A stretch of DNA of 64,000 nt from Streptomyces sp. NBC_01304 (GCF_035975855.1 NZ_CP109055.1:2604001-2668000); one strand, 5' to 3'; shown: positions 19,937 to 29,332, counted from the first letter of the stretch. Program-made: numbers and translations. The notes: generated by a model not told the origin, from the letters alone.

Positions 19937-20942
19937 CGGGTACGCCTCCCAGCGCGGCCAGTACCGCGCGCAGTGCGGCCCGCTCCCCGGGGAGCGGGCC
20001 GGTGACGGTGTGGGCCTCGGTCCAGGGTGAGGGCCGGGCTCCGGGGTCCTGCTGAAGGATCTTCTCGTGCACCGCGCGGAAGGACGCCACCGGGTCCTTG
20101 TCCGCGAGCCGGTCGAAGCGCTGCGTCAACTCCCGTACGGCGCCTGCCAGATCGACGGCCGGGAAGACCACGGCACCGGCCGAGGCCCGCTCCTGGGCCG
20201 CGTACTCGTCCTGCCAGAACGTCCACCGCCAGCCGTCCCAGCCGGGCAGGGCGCGGGCCCCCGCCTGCCCCTCCAGGTTCTCGCCGGTCCAGGCCGCGAC
20301 GGTGCGGCGCACCCGGTCGACGTGGACGCCGCACTGCGGAACGGCGCCGAACTCGCGCAGCCGGGCCTCCCGGGGCACCTCCCGCACGAGCCCGGGGCCC
20401 CGGTGGAGGAGGTCGAGCACGGACTCCACCCACAGGGCGTAGCCCCGCGCACCCTGCTCGTCAACCACGGAGAGCGAGACCGCGAAGTCGTGCTCGTCCG
20501 GCTCGGCGGGGGCGAGCGGGCCCATGTCCCGTGGTCCGGCGGCCGATCCGCCGCCCGGACCGTCGCCGGCGGTGCGTACGACGGCCCGGTCCACGCCCAC
20601 GTGGGCCGCGATGTCCTCCAGACCGTCGTACGCCCAGCGGATCTCCCACCCCGGCCAGGTGCGGGCCAGCACGGCGAGCAGGGCGGTCCGGTGGGCGAAG
20701 CCGTCCAGATGGATGGTGAACAGGAGCAGCTGCCGCGCGTCGTGGTCGACCAGGGCCGCGCCCTCGCACCACACGTCGTCGAGCCAGTCGTCCCGCTCGA
20801 CCTCGTGCTGGGCGCGGATGAACCGCGTCGTGCTCGCCGGGCCGTCGAGCAGGTCGACGTCGAGGCGGTTCGCACCCCAGTGGGAGTAGTGGAGCCGCCA
20901 GCCGCCGCCCTCGACCAGGACGTAGTTCGTACGCTGCCCCAT
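19923..20942 (-). CDS. Conserved hypothetical protein
   Basis: A protein of 339 residues with no signal peptide or membrane segment, starting at the ATG 20942. It contains many Trp/His-rich stretches (GGGWRLHYSHWGANRLDVDLLDG, WPGWEIRWAYDGLEDIAAHVG, GWRWTFWQDEYAAQE). The pattern looks like a folded globular actinobacterial family without a known role. It overlaps the thioesterase gene by 14 bases. Confidence 0.75.
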   Translation of the reverse strand: MGQRTNYVLVEGGGWRLHYSHWGANRLDVDLLDGPASTTRFIRAQHEVERDDWLDDVWCEGAALVDHDARQLLLFTIHLDGFAHRTALLAVLARTWPGWEIRWAYDGLEDIAAHVGVDRAVVRTAGDGPGGGSAAGPRDMGPLAPAEPDEHDFAVSLSVVDEQGARGYALWVESVLDLLHRGPGLVREVPREARLREFGAVPQCGVHVDRVRRTVAAWTGENLEGQAGARALPGWDGWRWTFWQDEYAAQERASAGAVVFPAVDLAGAVRELTQRFDRLADKDPVASFRAVHEKILQQDPGARPSPWTEAHTVTGPLPGERAALRAVLAALGGVPDDRT

Positions 20943-21046
20943 CGTGCCCCTCTCCGCGCGGCCCGTCGTCCACCGGCCGGTGGGCGCATGGCCTGACCTG
21001 TCGCCGTCCGGGTGCGTGCGGGACCCTGCCCCGGCAGGATCGGGGC

Positions 21047-21562
21047 ATGGCGACACAACCAAGGATCGTGGAGCGCCCGGAGCAGCCCTTCGTGGGGGTC
21101 CGGGGCAAGGTCACCTGGACGACGTTCGGGCAGCTCGCGGACCGGCTCCCGGAGATCGTGGGTTGGCTGGCGGAGCGCGGGGTCGCGCCGGCGGACGGGC
21201 CCTTCTTCAAGTACGACGTCATCGATCCGTCCGACCAGGAGCGGGACTTCGAGGTGGTGGCGGGGGTGCCGGTCGACGAGCGGGTGCGCCTCGACGGGAC
21301 CGGCGGCACCGATCTGTTCGCAGGAACGCTGCCGGGCGGACGCTATGTGGCCCTCACCCATGTGGGACACCCGGACGAGCTGGCCGGGGTGGCGAGGACC
21401 GCGCTGAAGTGGGCGCATGCCAAGGGTCTGGAACTCGACATGACGCAGTCGGCGGCCGGTGAGGTGTGGGGGTGCCGGCTCGAGAGCTACAAGACGGATC
21501 CGCGGAGAGAGCCCGATCTGCACAAGTGGGAGACGGAGTTGGCGTTTCGGCTGCGGGACTAG
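21047..21562 (+). CDS. GyrI-like small-molecule-binding protein
   Basis: A protein of 171 residues made of one GyrI/AraC effector-binding-like domain: PFVGVRGKVTW near the start, FFKYDV, DFEVVAGVPV, TLPGGRYVALTHVGHPDEL. There is no DNA-binding domain. Such free-standing domains bind or hydrolyse small cationic or cyclopropanoid compounds, or protect gyrase. It faces away from the 20942 gene and they share a ~100-base promoter gap. Confidence 0.82.
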   Translation: MATQPRIVERPEQPFVGVRGKVTWTTFGQLADRLPEIVGWLAERGVAPADGPFFKYDVIDPSDQERDFEVVAGVPVDERVRLDGTGGTDLFAGTLPGGRYVALTHVGHPDELAGVARTALKWAHAKGLELDMTQSAAGEVWGCRLESYKTDPRREPDLHKWETELAFRLRD

Positions 21563-21622
21563 GTCCTGGGTTCGGGGGCTGCGCGGGCTGGGGGCCCGCG
21601 CCGCAGTGGGCCGTCCGGCCGC

Positions 21623-22177
21623 TCAGCTGAGATGCGCCACCAGCGTCACCGTGGTCCCGGCCGCGTCCACCACGACCTCGAACCGGTCGGCGAGGGCGCG
21701 GGCCAGCCACAGGCCACGGCCGTGCTCGGCCTCGTCGGCGGCGGGCAGGCTCCCGGGCGGGGTCGGGGCGGTGAAGCCCGGCCCTTGGTCGGCGATGCTG
21801 CAACGCAGGCCGCCGTCCGCCCGGTCGAGCAGGATGCGGCCCTTGCCCCCGCCGTGCACGATGGCGTTGCTCGCCACCTCGTGCACGGCGAGCACGAAGT
21901 CGCTGAGCCGGGGGTCGCTGAGCCCGGCGTCCTCGGAGCGCCGACTCACCAGATGCCGCAGCAGCGCCAAGTCGGCGGCCACGAAGGGGAGTTCGAGCAG
22001 GGCCGTCACGCCTCGCGGCGCGGGAACCGGAGAGCCGTTGGCGCCAGGAGGGTGACCGCCCGCGCCATGCCTGTTGCCGGCACGGTCACTGCTGCCGGCA
22101 CGGTCTCTGTCGCCGGCACGGCCGCTCTCGCTGTCGCTGTCGCTGCCGCTGTCGCTGTCGCGCCGGAGGATTTCCAT
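21623..22177 (-). CDS. Anti-sigma-type ATP-binding protein (HATPase_c, RsbW-like)
   Basis: A protein of 184 residues. After a ~55-residue low-complexity Ser/Asp/Gly head comes a GHKL ATPase: N-box VLAVHEVASNAIVHGG and G-box IADQGPGF with HGRGLWLARALADR. This is the serine kinase fold of RsbW-type anti-sigma factors, which phosphorylate STAS anti-antagonists. The upstream gene ends 6 bases before and itself carries a STAS domain, so the pair probably forms a partner-switching module. Confidence 0.87.
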   Translation of the reverse strand: MEILRRDSDSGSDSDSESGRAGDRDRAGSSDRAGNRHGAGGHPPGANGSPVPAPRGVTALLELPFVAADLALLRHLVSRRSEDAGLSDPRLSDFVLAVHEVASNAIVHGGGKGRILLDRADGGLRCSIADQGPGFTAPTPPGSLPAADEAEHGRGLWLARALADRFEVVVDAAGTTVTLVAHLS

Positions 22178-22183
22178 GCCGGA

Positions 22184-23053
22184 TCACCCTTCGCCCAGGA
22201 CGAGTTGCGGGACCTGCGTCGCTCCGCACAGCCGCAGGACCTTGGCCTGCAGCGGCCGGCAGCGGACCTCGACCTGCCGGGCCTCCGGGAGGCCGACGGC
22301 GAGCCGGACCAGCAGGCCGGCGCTGTGCGCGTCGAGGAAACACAGCTCGGTGAGGTCGAGCACAGTGGCCGCGCCGGGGACGCGAAGGACCGCGTGGAGC
22401 GCCGTGTCGAACGCGTCGCGGGTGGCGAGGTCGGCGTCCCCCGCGAGGCGCAGGCCGTCGTCGGTGCGGCTGATGTCCAGGGCGCCGAGCCGGTGCAGGA
22501 CCCGCTTGGGGTGGGCGACGCACATCCGGTCGATCAGCGCGTCGTCGAAGGCGCGCCGGTCGTACTCACAGATGGCCGTGAACCCGATGTCGGCGAAGAG
22601 CGGGGTGAGCCCGGCCTCGTAGTCGACGAGCAGGTCGTGGTCGACGCCCGGGTCGGCCGCCCAGCCCATGTCACCGAGGGCCCGGACACCCGAAAAGCCT
22701 TCTCGGCGGGCGCTGTTGGTGACCTCGACCCAGGTCTGGGCGCGCGCGACGGGGTCGAACCCGGACTCCGGGTCGTACCCCGGCACCTCATTGATCACGA
22801 CGAGGCGTCCGGCCGCGATCGCCTCCTCGGCCGGCAGCCCGCAGGCGGCGAGCTGCTCGGCCGCGACGGCGGCGGTGGTGGCCGGGTCGGTGAAGAACAT
22901 GACCCGCTCGCCACGGGCGAGGCCGATGTCGGCGTACGTGGCCCGGATCTCCCAGCGGGCCTCGTCGTCGTCGAAGCCCAGGCAGGCGTGGTCGCCGGCG
23001 GTCACCCGGGTGACCGAGAGCGTGCCTGCTGCGGAACTGCTGCTCATGGTCAT
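22184..23053 (-). CDS. MEDS-domain sensor with C-terminal STAS domain
   Basis: About 289 residues. Residues ~15-190 are a MEDS domain (DHACLGFDDDEARWEIRATYADIGLARGERVMFF, VVINEVPGYDPESGFDP, GDMGWAADPGVDHDLLVDYEA, ICEYDRRAF), a fold linked to sensing of light, redox or small ligands. The C-terminal ~100 residues are STAS-like (AATVLDLTELCFLDAHSAGLLVRLA), where a Ser/Thr would be phosphorylated by the HATPase partner. Two close ATGs (23053, 23047) are possible. The ligand is unknown. Confidence 0.85.
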   Translation of the reverse strand: MTMSSSSAAGTLSVTRVTAGDHACLGFDDDEARWEIRATYADIGLARGERVMFFTDPATTAAVAAEQLAACGLPAEEAIAAGRLVVINEVPGYDPESGFDPVARAQTWVEVTNSARREGFSGVRALGDMGWAADPGVDHDLLVDYEAGLTPLFADIGFTAICEYDRRAFDDALIDRMCVAHPKRVLHRLGALDISRTDDGLRLAGDADLATRDAFDTALHAVLRVPGAATVLDLTELCFLDAHSAGLLVRLAVGLPEARQVEVRCRPLQAKVLRLCGATQVPQLVLGEG

Positions 23054-23160
23054 CGAACGTAGGGGCCGCGCTGCGGCGCGAGCCATCGGTGACCGATGTT
23101 GCCTGAAGTCGCCCCGGCTTCGATCAACTGGGGACCACTTCTGCCTGTTCGGGGCGGACC

Positions 23161-23823
23161 CTAACCGTCCAGGAGTCCCGCGTCGTGGGCCAACAGGGCG
23201 ATCTGGACCCGGTTGTTGAGATCGAGTTTGGTCAGGATGCGCGAGACGTGCGCCTTGACCGTGGCCACGCTCATATACAGCTCGGCCGCGATCTCGGCAT
23301 TCGCCAGGCCCCGGCCGACCGCCACCGCCACATCGCGCTCGCGCGGGTTCAGAGCGTCGGTCCTGGTACGTGCCGTCACCTGCCGGGTGTCCGGCTCGGC
23401 GCCCGCCGCATGGGACATCAACTGGCGCGTGACGGTCGGCGACAGCACCGGATCGCCGGCCGCGACGCGGCGTACTGCGTCGACGATCTGGGCGGGCGGG
23501 GTGTCCTTGAGCACGAACCCGGCGGCGCCCGCGCGCAGCGCCCGCAGGACCTGCTCATCGGCATGGAAGGTGGTGAGGACGACGACCTCGGGGGCGTCCT
23601 TGCGGGCGCGCAGCCGCGCGGTGGCGGTGATGCCGTCGATCGACGGCATCCGGATGTCCATCAGTACGACGTCGGGACGGGTACGGTCCACCAACTCGGG
23701 CACCTCTGAGCCGTCGGAGGCCTCACCGACGATCTCGATGTCGTCCGCGCCGCCCATCATCAAGGAGAGGCCCGCGCGGACCAGTGGATCGTCGTCGACG
23801 AGGAGCAGCCGGATCGCAGTCAT
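23161..23823 (-). CDS. NarL/LuxR-type response regulator, orphan
   Basis: A protein of 220 residues: receiver domain with acidic pocket LLVDDDP, phospho-acceptor Asp in VVLMDIRMPSIDG and Lys in FVLKDTPP, followed by a LuxR helix-turn-helix (NPRERDVAVAVGRGLANAEIAAELYMSVATVKAHVSRIL). No kinase is adjacent. The nearest candidate is the histidine kinase at 27838-29154, also without a partner. Confidence 0.93.
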   Translation of the reverse strand: MTAIRLLLVDDDPLVRAGLSLMMGGADDIEIVGEASDGSEVPELVDRTRPDVVLMDIRMPSIDGITATARLRARKDAPEVVVLTTFHADEQVLRALRAGAAGFVLKDTPPAQIVDAVRRVAAGDPVLSPTVTRQLMSHAAGAEPDTRQVTARTRTDALNPRERDVAVAVGRGLANAEIAAELYMSVATVKAHVSRILTKLDLNNRVQIALLAHDAGLLDG

Positions 23824-24378
<555 letters not shown>

Positions 24379-24396
24379 CGCCCACGCGTACATAAC

Positions 24397-24432
24397 AGCT
24401 GGGGCCCGCACCTTGGGGTGCGGGCCCCAGCT
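24397..24432 (+). terminator. Terminator after the cold-shock gene
   Basis: A perfect 16-bp stem (AGCTGGGGCCCGCACC / GGTGCGGGCCCCAGCT) with a TTGG loop begins 18 bases after the csp stop. It should end most csp transcripts ahead of the helicase gene. Confidence 0.8.
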
Positions 24433-24500
24433 CGTTGCATTTCTGGACAATTCAATTGACTCGTTCTCGCGATTCCCGTGCCACTCGTCCACCGGGAATT

Positions 24501-24523
24501 CCTTGATACGTGTCGTATCAAGG
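24501..24523 (+). promoter_or_regulatory. Inverted repeat overlapping the helicase ribosome-binding site
   Basis: CCTTGATACG-TGT-CGTATCAAGG is a perfect 10-bp inverted repeat. Its right arm ends within AAGGAAGG, the ribosome site of the DEAD-box gene. It may be an RNA hairpin that hides the ribosome site, or a DNA operator for a TetR-like repressor; the sequence alone cannot decide. Confidence 0.65.
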
Positions 24524-24533
24524 AAGGTTCCAC

Positions 24534-25979
24534 TTGAACCACACGCGCACGAACGAGCGATTTTCCCGCAACCGATCCGGTGGTACGTCCCGCCGTCGAC
24601 CGACCGCGCCACGGGGCGAGTTCGCCCCGCCGGTGACGGTCACCCCCGCACTTCCCGCCGTCGACGCGTTCGCCGAGCTGGCCTTGGAGCCGCAGCTGCT
24701 CGCCGCGCTCACCGCACAGGGCGTGACCGCCCCCTTCCCCATCCAGGCGGCGACCCTGCCGAACTCCCTTGCGGGGCGGGACGTCCTCGGCCGGGGACGT
24801 ACGGGCTCGGGCAAGACCCTCGCCTTCGGCCTCGCCCTGCTGGCCCGTACCGCCGGCCTGCGCGCCGAACCTCGGCAGCCGTTGGCGCTGATCCTCGTCC
24901 CCACCCGCGAGCTCGCCCAACAGGTCACCGACGCGCTCACCCCGTACGCCCGCGCCGTGCGGCTGCGGCTGGCCACGGTGGTCGGCGGAATGTCGATCGG
25001 CAGGCAGGCCAGTGTCCTGCGCGGCGGCGCGGAGGTCGTCGTGGCGACTCCGGGCCGGCTCAAGGACCTCATCGACCGTGGCGAATGCCGGCTTGACCAG
25101 GTCGGCATCACCGTCCTCGACGAGGCCGACCAGATGGCGGACATGGGATTCATGCCCCAAGTGACCGCGCTCCTGGACCAAGTGCGCCCCGAGGGCCAGC
25201 GGATGCTGTTCTCCGCCACCCTGGACCGCAACGTCGACCTGCTGGTCCGCCGCTACCTGAGCGACCCGGTGGTGCACTCCGTCGACCCGTCCGCGGGCGC
25301 GGTCACCACGATGGAGCATCACCTGCTCCATGTGCACGGCGCCGACAAGGACCGGGCAACGACCGAGATCGCGGCCCGCGACGGCCGGGTGATCATGTTC
25401 CTGGACACCAAGCACGCCGTCGACCGGCTGACCGAGCACCTGCTGAACAGCGGGGTGCGCGCCGCGGCCCTGCACGGCGGCAAGTCCCAGCCGCAGCGCA
25501 CCCGGACCCTGTCCCAGTTCAAGTCCGGTCATGTGACGGTGCTGGTCGCGACGAACGTCGCGGCACGCGGTATCCACGTCGACAACCTCGATCTGGTCGT
25601 CAACGTCGATCCGCCCGGCGACCACAAGGACTACCTGCACCGCGGCGGCCGCACCGCGCGCGCCGGCCAGTCGGGCTGCGTCGTCACGCTGGTGACACCC
25701 AGTCAGCGCCGGGGCATGAGCCGCCTGATGGCCACGGCCGGCATCGTGCCGCAGGTTTCGCAAGTGCGGTCCGGAGAAGCCGAGTTGAGTCGCATCACCG
25801 GCGCCCAGGCCCCGTCGGGCGTCCCCGTCACCATCAGCGCACCGGTCGCCGAACGCACCCGGCGCGGCACCTTCGGCCCCGGGCGGGGGCGTCGCGGCCG
25901 CGGAGCACCGAACCGGCGCCCCGGTCAGGCGTCACGCAGTGCGGCACGACAGCAAGGCGCCGGTGAAGCAGCCGCGTAG
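24534..25979 (+). CDS. DEAD-box ATP-dependent RNA helicase
   Basis: A protein of 481 residues from a TTG start at 24534 (AAGGAAGG 6 bases upstream). All helicase motifs are visible: FPIQ (Q motif), GRGRTGSGKT (I), PTRELAQQ (Ia), TPGRL (Ib), VLDEADQM (II), SATL (III), ARGIH (V) and HRGGRTARAG (VI). The C-terminus is basic and disordered (RGRRGRGAPNRRPG), a common RNA-binding tail. It follows a cold-shock gene and likely unwinds RNA in ribosome assembly or mRNA decay at low temperature. Confidence 0.94.
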   Translation: MNHTRTNERFSRNRSGGTSRRRPTAPRGEFAPPVTVTPALPAVDAFAELALEPQLLAALTAQGVTAPFPIQAATLPNSLAGRDVLGRGRTGSGKTLAFGLALLARTAGLRAEPRQPLALILVPTRELAQQVTDALTPYARAVRLRLATVVGGMSIGRQASVLRGGAEVVVATPGRLKDLIDRGECRLDQVGITVLDEADQMADMGFMPQVTALLDQVRPEGQRMLFSATLDRNVDLLVRRYLSDPVVHSVDPSAGAVTTMEHHLLHVHGADKDRATTEIAARDGRVIMFLDTKHAVDRLTEHLLNSGVRAAALHGGKSQPQRTRTLSQFKSGHVTVLVATNVAARGIHVDNLDLVVNVDPPGDHKDYLHRGGRTARAGQSGCVVTLVTPSQRRGMSRLMATAGIVPQVSQVRSGEAELSRITGAQAPSGVPVTISAPVAERTRRGTFGPGRGRRGRGAPNRRPGQASRSAARQQGAGEAAA

Positions 25980-26035
25980 AGCGGCGTGATCAGGCGCTTC
26001 ACCCACCGCGTCACCCACCACGCAGGAGGCACTCT

Positions 26036-26359
26036 TTGGCCCCGTTCCAGCTTCACCGGATCGCGGCAGGCGCCGCACCCCACGCCCCGTCCGCCGTCGA
26101 CATCGCGGACGCCACCGGCCCTCAGGTGTGGGCGGACATGACCGTCGAGGTGGCCCTGTCCGTCATGGCCGCCGCGCAGGCCGGACACCTGGTTCTGTGC
26201 GACGCGGACGGCCGCCGCACGGGGTTGATCACCCAGGCCCGACTCAGCGGCGTACGCAACCGTCCTTCGTACACGGACCGGGTCCGCCTGGCGGACATCG
26301 TCGACGAAGACCGGACAGCGGCGAACGCCGCTCCCGGCGCCCTCGCCGCGTCCCACTGA
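26036..26359 (+). CDS. Small CBS-domain protein
   Basis: A 107-residue protein from a TTG with AGGAGG 8 bases upstream. The centre (TVEVALSVMAAAQAGHLVLCDADGRRTGLITQARL) resembles one CBS motif, which usually pairs with a second to bind adenosyl ligands, so it may act as a dimer. It follows the DEAD-box gene by 56 bases and is probably co-transcribed. Confidence 0.7.
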   Translation: MAPFQLHRIAAGAAPHAPSAVDIADATGPQVWADMTVEVALSVMAAAQAGHLVLCDADGRRTGLITQARLSGVRNRPSYTDRVRLADIVDEDRTAANAAPGALAASH

Positions 26360-26425
26360 CCGGTCCACCCTGGTCCCGCCCGACCTCGCCCTGCTCCGCC
26401 CACTCCCCCGAGACTGTGAGGCACC

Positions 26426-26734
26426 ATGCGCTGCGTCATCGCCCGCTTCCCCTTCGAACTCACCAAGAGCGGGGTGGTCGCCTCGATGAAGGGCGTCAAG
26501 CCCGAGCCGGTCACGGGCGAGTCCGTCCGCATCGGCCGCCGCGACTACCCGGTCAAGCAGGTGGGCGAGGTCATCACCCGGCAGGACCGCCGCGACTTCA
26601 CCGCCGGGGAGGTCGTCCGGGCCATGACCCGCCTCGGCTTCGCCTGCCGCGCCGTGCCCGCGGCCGTCCCCGCCCGCGCGCTGACGCCGCTCCAGACCGC
26701 ATCGGCCCTGCTTGGTGCGTCCTCGGCCGCGTAA
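26426..26734 (+). CDS. Conserved small protein linked to csp/DEAD helicase genes
   Basis: A 102-residue protein: MRCVIARFPFELTKSGVVAS, then IGRRDYPVKQVGEVITRQDRRDFTAGEVVRAMTRLGFACR. It is basic with no membrane segment, and may bind RNA. As I recall, similar small proteins follow csp/DEAD pairs in other Streptomyces. It ends the unit before a strong hairpin. Confidence 0.72.
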   Translation: MRCVIARFPFELTKSGVVASMKGVKPEPVTGESVRIGRRDYPVKQVGEVITRQDRRDFTAGEVVRAMTRLGFACRAVPAAVPARALTPLQTASALLGASSAA

Positions 26735-26803
26735 CCGCCCGCGTAACCGGGGAGACGGGGAACGCCTCGTACCCAAGAAGAACCGAAGCAGAACCGAAGA
26801 CGA

Positions 26804-26847
26804 AGCCCGAGGGCCCCGTCGGCACACGCCGACGGGGCCCTCGGGCT
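26804..26847 (+). terminator. Terminator closing the helicase unit
   Basis: A perfect 20-bp stem (AGCCCGAGGGCCCCGTCGGC and its complement) with an ACAC loop, 70 bases after the last stop. It is very stable but has no T tract, as is common in Streptomyces. Confidence 0.8.
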
Positions 26848-27414
26848 GTCACGCGACCCCCGCACCGGAGGAGTTCGAGGCCCCAAATTACCTCCGCCTC
26901 GAGCACTCAGAAATCTATGCTCGCCAGAGTAGACATTGGGCTATCGCGTGGCTAGAGTTCCCTTCATCGACAAGGTCAGACGAGGCCCGGCAGAGACGAA
27001 CTGGCGGGTAGAAGTATGTGAAGTTCGCAGGTCAGCGCGGTTGTGGAGTTCCGAAGCCAAGCAGTTCCCAGGACGGCGACGGGGCTGGCGCCCGCGCTGG
27101 GCGGCCCGCGGGTTCAGGGGCTGCCATCGGCAGGAGAGTACGAAGAAGTACCGAGGAAGAACGGAGGATGCAAACGCCATCAGGATCGCCCGGGCGAGGA
27201 GGAATCACCCCGGGTACCGCAAGACCCCAGAATGGAAGGTGGTCCTCGGTCACGCATCCGCGATCCCCGCGCTCCCGGCCTTTTACGGGCCGGGCGGCGG
27301 AAAACAGAAGGTCGGCGCAGCAGTAGGCCCGGCCGATGGTGTTGAATTTCCTTCGGGGCCCTGGTGCCGTACGGCACCAGGGCCCCTCGACGCGTTGTTG
27401 CATAACGAGGTGAC
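26848..27414. other. Non-coding region of reduced GC upstream of the MerR-like gene
   Basis: About 570 bases with no convincing coding bias in any frame and GC lower than the surroundings, especially 26880-27050 and 27140-27180 where runs such as ACGAAGAAGTACCGAGGAAG recur. It contains a 32-bp palindrome at its end. It could hold a small RNA, a long leader or a degraded gene. Confidence 0.5.
27355..27386. terminator. 32-bp perfect palindrome upstream of the MerR-like gene
   Basis: GGGGCCCTGGTGCCGT followed by its exact complement, with no loop. It lies 28 bases before the ATG at 27415. It is either the terminator of an upstream transcript from the unexplained region, or an attenuating hairpin in the leader of the MerR-like gene. 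Confidence 0.6.
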
Positions 27415-27753
27415 ATGACAGCAGATACCCCGCTCAGCGGTCGTCTGGACGACGACGACTACCCCGCCTACACGATGGGCCGAGCCGCCGAGATGCTCGG
27501 CACCACCCCCGGCTTCCTGCGTGCCATCGGCGAGGCCCGCCTGATCACGCCGCTCCGTTCGGAGGGCGGGCACCGCAGGTACTCGCGCTATCAGCTGCGG
27601 ATCGCCGCCCGCGCCCGTGAGCTGGTCGGCCAAGGGACACCCGTCGAGGCCGCGTGCCGCATCGTCATCCTCGAGGATCAGCTCGAGGAGGCGCAGCGCA
27701 TCAACGCCGAGTATCGCCGGGCCGAAGCCCAGCGGGCCGACAGCCCGAACTGA
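27415..27753 (+). CDS. MerR-like helix-turn-helix regulator
   Basis: A 112-residue protein: YTMGRAAEMLGTTPGFLRAIGEARLITPLRSEGGHRRYSRYQLRIAARARELVGQG is a MerR DNA-binding domain, followed by a coiled-coil (EDQLEEAQRINAEYRRAEAQ). No effector domain or cysteines are present, so it resembles HspR/BldC-sized regulators. The GAGG 4 bases before TGACATG is the only ribosome site. Confidence 0.87.
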   Translation: MTADTPLSGRLDDDDYPAYTMGRAAEMLGTTPGFLRAIGEARLITPLRSEGGHRRYSRYQLRIAARARELVGQGTPVEAACRIVILEDQLEEAQRINAEYRRAEAQRADSPN

Positions 27754-27837
27754 GCCCGCCCGGCACCACCGGCCCGTCCGGCGTTCGAGGTCGAGGCCGC
27801 GGCGGAGGCCCCAAGGGAATGGGGCGGGGGGAGAGTT

Positions 27838-29154
27838 TCATGCAGCCCACGGCAACCACGCCCTGACCCGAAACCCCCCGTCCCCCGCATCCCCGTGCCC
27901 CAGCCGCCCGCCCGCGAGCGTGGCCCGCTCGGTGAGCCCGATCAGTCCCTGCCCGGAACCCGGCACGGCCGGCACCTCCCCCGGCGGCGCCGGATTGGCG
28001 ACCTCCACGGTCAGCCCCTCCCCCGCCGCTCCCGCCACGGACACCGTGACCTCCGCCCCCGGCGCGTGCTTGCGCGCATTGGTCAGCCCTTCCTGGGCGA
28101 TCCGGTAGGCGTTGCGCCCGATTCCGGCCGGGACCTTCGCGGGGTCCGGAATGCGGCAGTCCAGGATGACCTTCATGCCCGCCTCACGGGACTCGGCGAC
28201 CAGCGCGTCGAGGGCGGCGAGGGTGGGCTGGGGCCGTCCGGTCTCGTCGGTGGGTTCGTTGGTGCGCAGCACCCCGATGATCTCCCGCAGGTCCTGCAAC
28301 GCCTCGTGCGCGCTGTCCCGGATGACCCCGGCCGCACGGGCGACCTCCGCCTGCGGGGCGTCGGGGCGGAACTCCAGGGCGCCCGCGTGCACGCTGAGCA
28401 GGGTCAGCCGGTGTGCGAGCACGTCGTGCATCTCGCGGGCGATCTCCTCGCGGGCCAGGCGCTGGGCCTTCTCGGCGCGCAGGGCCGCCTCGGACTCGGC
28501 TCGCCGGGCCCGGTCGCGCAGGCTCAGCAGGAGCTGGCGGCGGGAGCGCACGAACATCCCCCAGCCGATCACCACGAGGCTGACCAGAACACCGAACCCC
28601 ACGGAGACCCCGTACGGCATGTCGGGGTCGGGCCGGTACGCGTAGAAGAACGGCACCGACGCGAGGGAGACGCCGCCGAGCCAGGCGACGTACTTGAAGG
28701 GCCGGTGCACGGCGACGGTGAAGACCGCGATCGCGGCCGCGATGCCCGCGGTGTCCGACACCAGGCCGAGCGCGGTGAGCGTGACGGCGAGCTCGACCGG
28801 CCAGCGCCTGCGCAGCCAGAGCGCGGCGCAGGCCAGGCCGCCGATCAGCTGGTCGAGGGTGGCCAGGCCGGGAGAGATGTCGGGGTTCTTGCCGATCGCG
28901 TCCATGGTCATCATCGCGATCGCAGCGGCCGTGAGGAAGATCAGGAAGTCCACGATCCAGTCGCGGAACGTCCGCCTCGGCCGGCCCTCGCGCGTGCGGT
29001 CCCGGTCCGGGTCCAGTTCGACGGCGACGGCGGAGGGCAGCAGCCACGGCCACCGGTACTCCGGCGCCACCTGCGGGAGGGCCTCGCCCGTCCCTTGCCC
29101 GGCACCGGGTGCCGGCTGCTTCTCAGCCTTCATGGTCGACTTCTCGGCCTTCAT
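27838..29154 (-). CDS. Sensor histidine kinase (NarL-type system), orphan
   Basis: About 438 residues. Several membrane segments occupy residues ~60-210, then a coiled linker rich in RAESEAALRAEKAQRLA. The HisKA_3 box is REMHDVLAHRLTLLSVHAG. The ATPase part has RIAQEGLTNARKHA (N box) and GSGQGLIGLTERATLAGG (G boxes). The N-terminus carries a 7-residue duplication (MKAEKST MKAEKQP), so ATG 29154 or 29133 may be used. No response regulator is adjacent; the orphan regulator at 23161 is the nearest candidate. Confidence 0.9.
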   Translation of the reverse strand: MKAEKSTMKAEKQPAPGAGQGTGEALPQVAPEYRWPWLLPSAVAVELDPDRDRTREGRPRRTFRDWIVDFLIFLTAAAIAMMTMDAIGKNPDISPGLATLDQLIGGLACAALWLRRRWPVELAVTLTALGLVSDTAGIAAAIAVFTVAVHRPFKYVAWLGGVSLASVPFFYAYRPDPDMPYGVSVGFGVLVSLVVIGWGMFVRSRRQLLLSLRDRARRAESEAALRAEKAQRLAREEIAREMHDVLAHRLTLLSVHAGALEFRPDAPQAEVARAAGVIRDSAHEALQDLREIIGVLRTNEPTDETGRPQPTLAALDALVAESREAGMKVILDCRIPDPAKVPAGIGRNAYRIAQEGLTNARKHAPGAEVTVSVAGAAGEGLTVEVANPAPPGEVPAVPGSGQGLIGLTERATLAGGRLGHGDAGDGGFRVRAWLPWAA

Positions 29155-29332
29155 AGTCGACAAATTTACGCAGCTAGGGCGCCCGGAAAGGCCCTCGGGG
29201 GCCAATCACCGACGAAAGTAGGGGTCCGGTAGACCTTCGGCGCGGTCCCCGGGGCGGGGCCGCGACCTTGGTCGTCGCGGCCTCGCCCGGTGGCCGATGC
29301 GGCCCGGCGCGGGGCCGGGCGACGATCACTGC

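Noticed and set aside
26936..27418. Open frame of about 160 codons in the unexplained region before the MerR-like gene
   Set aside because: Codon third positions lack the GC bias of real genes here, the frame overlaps others of similar length, and no ribosome site or motif is visible.
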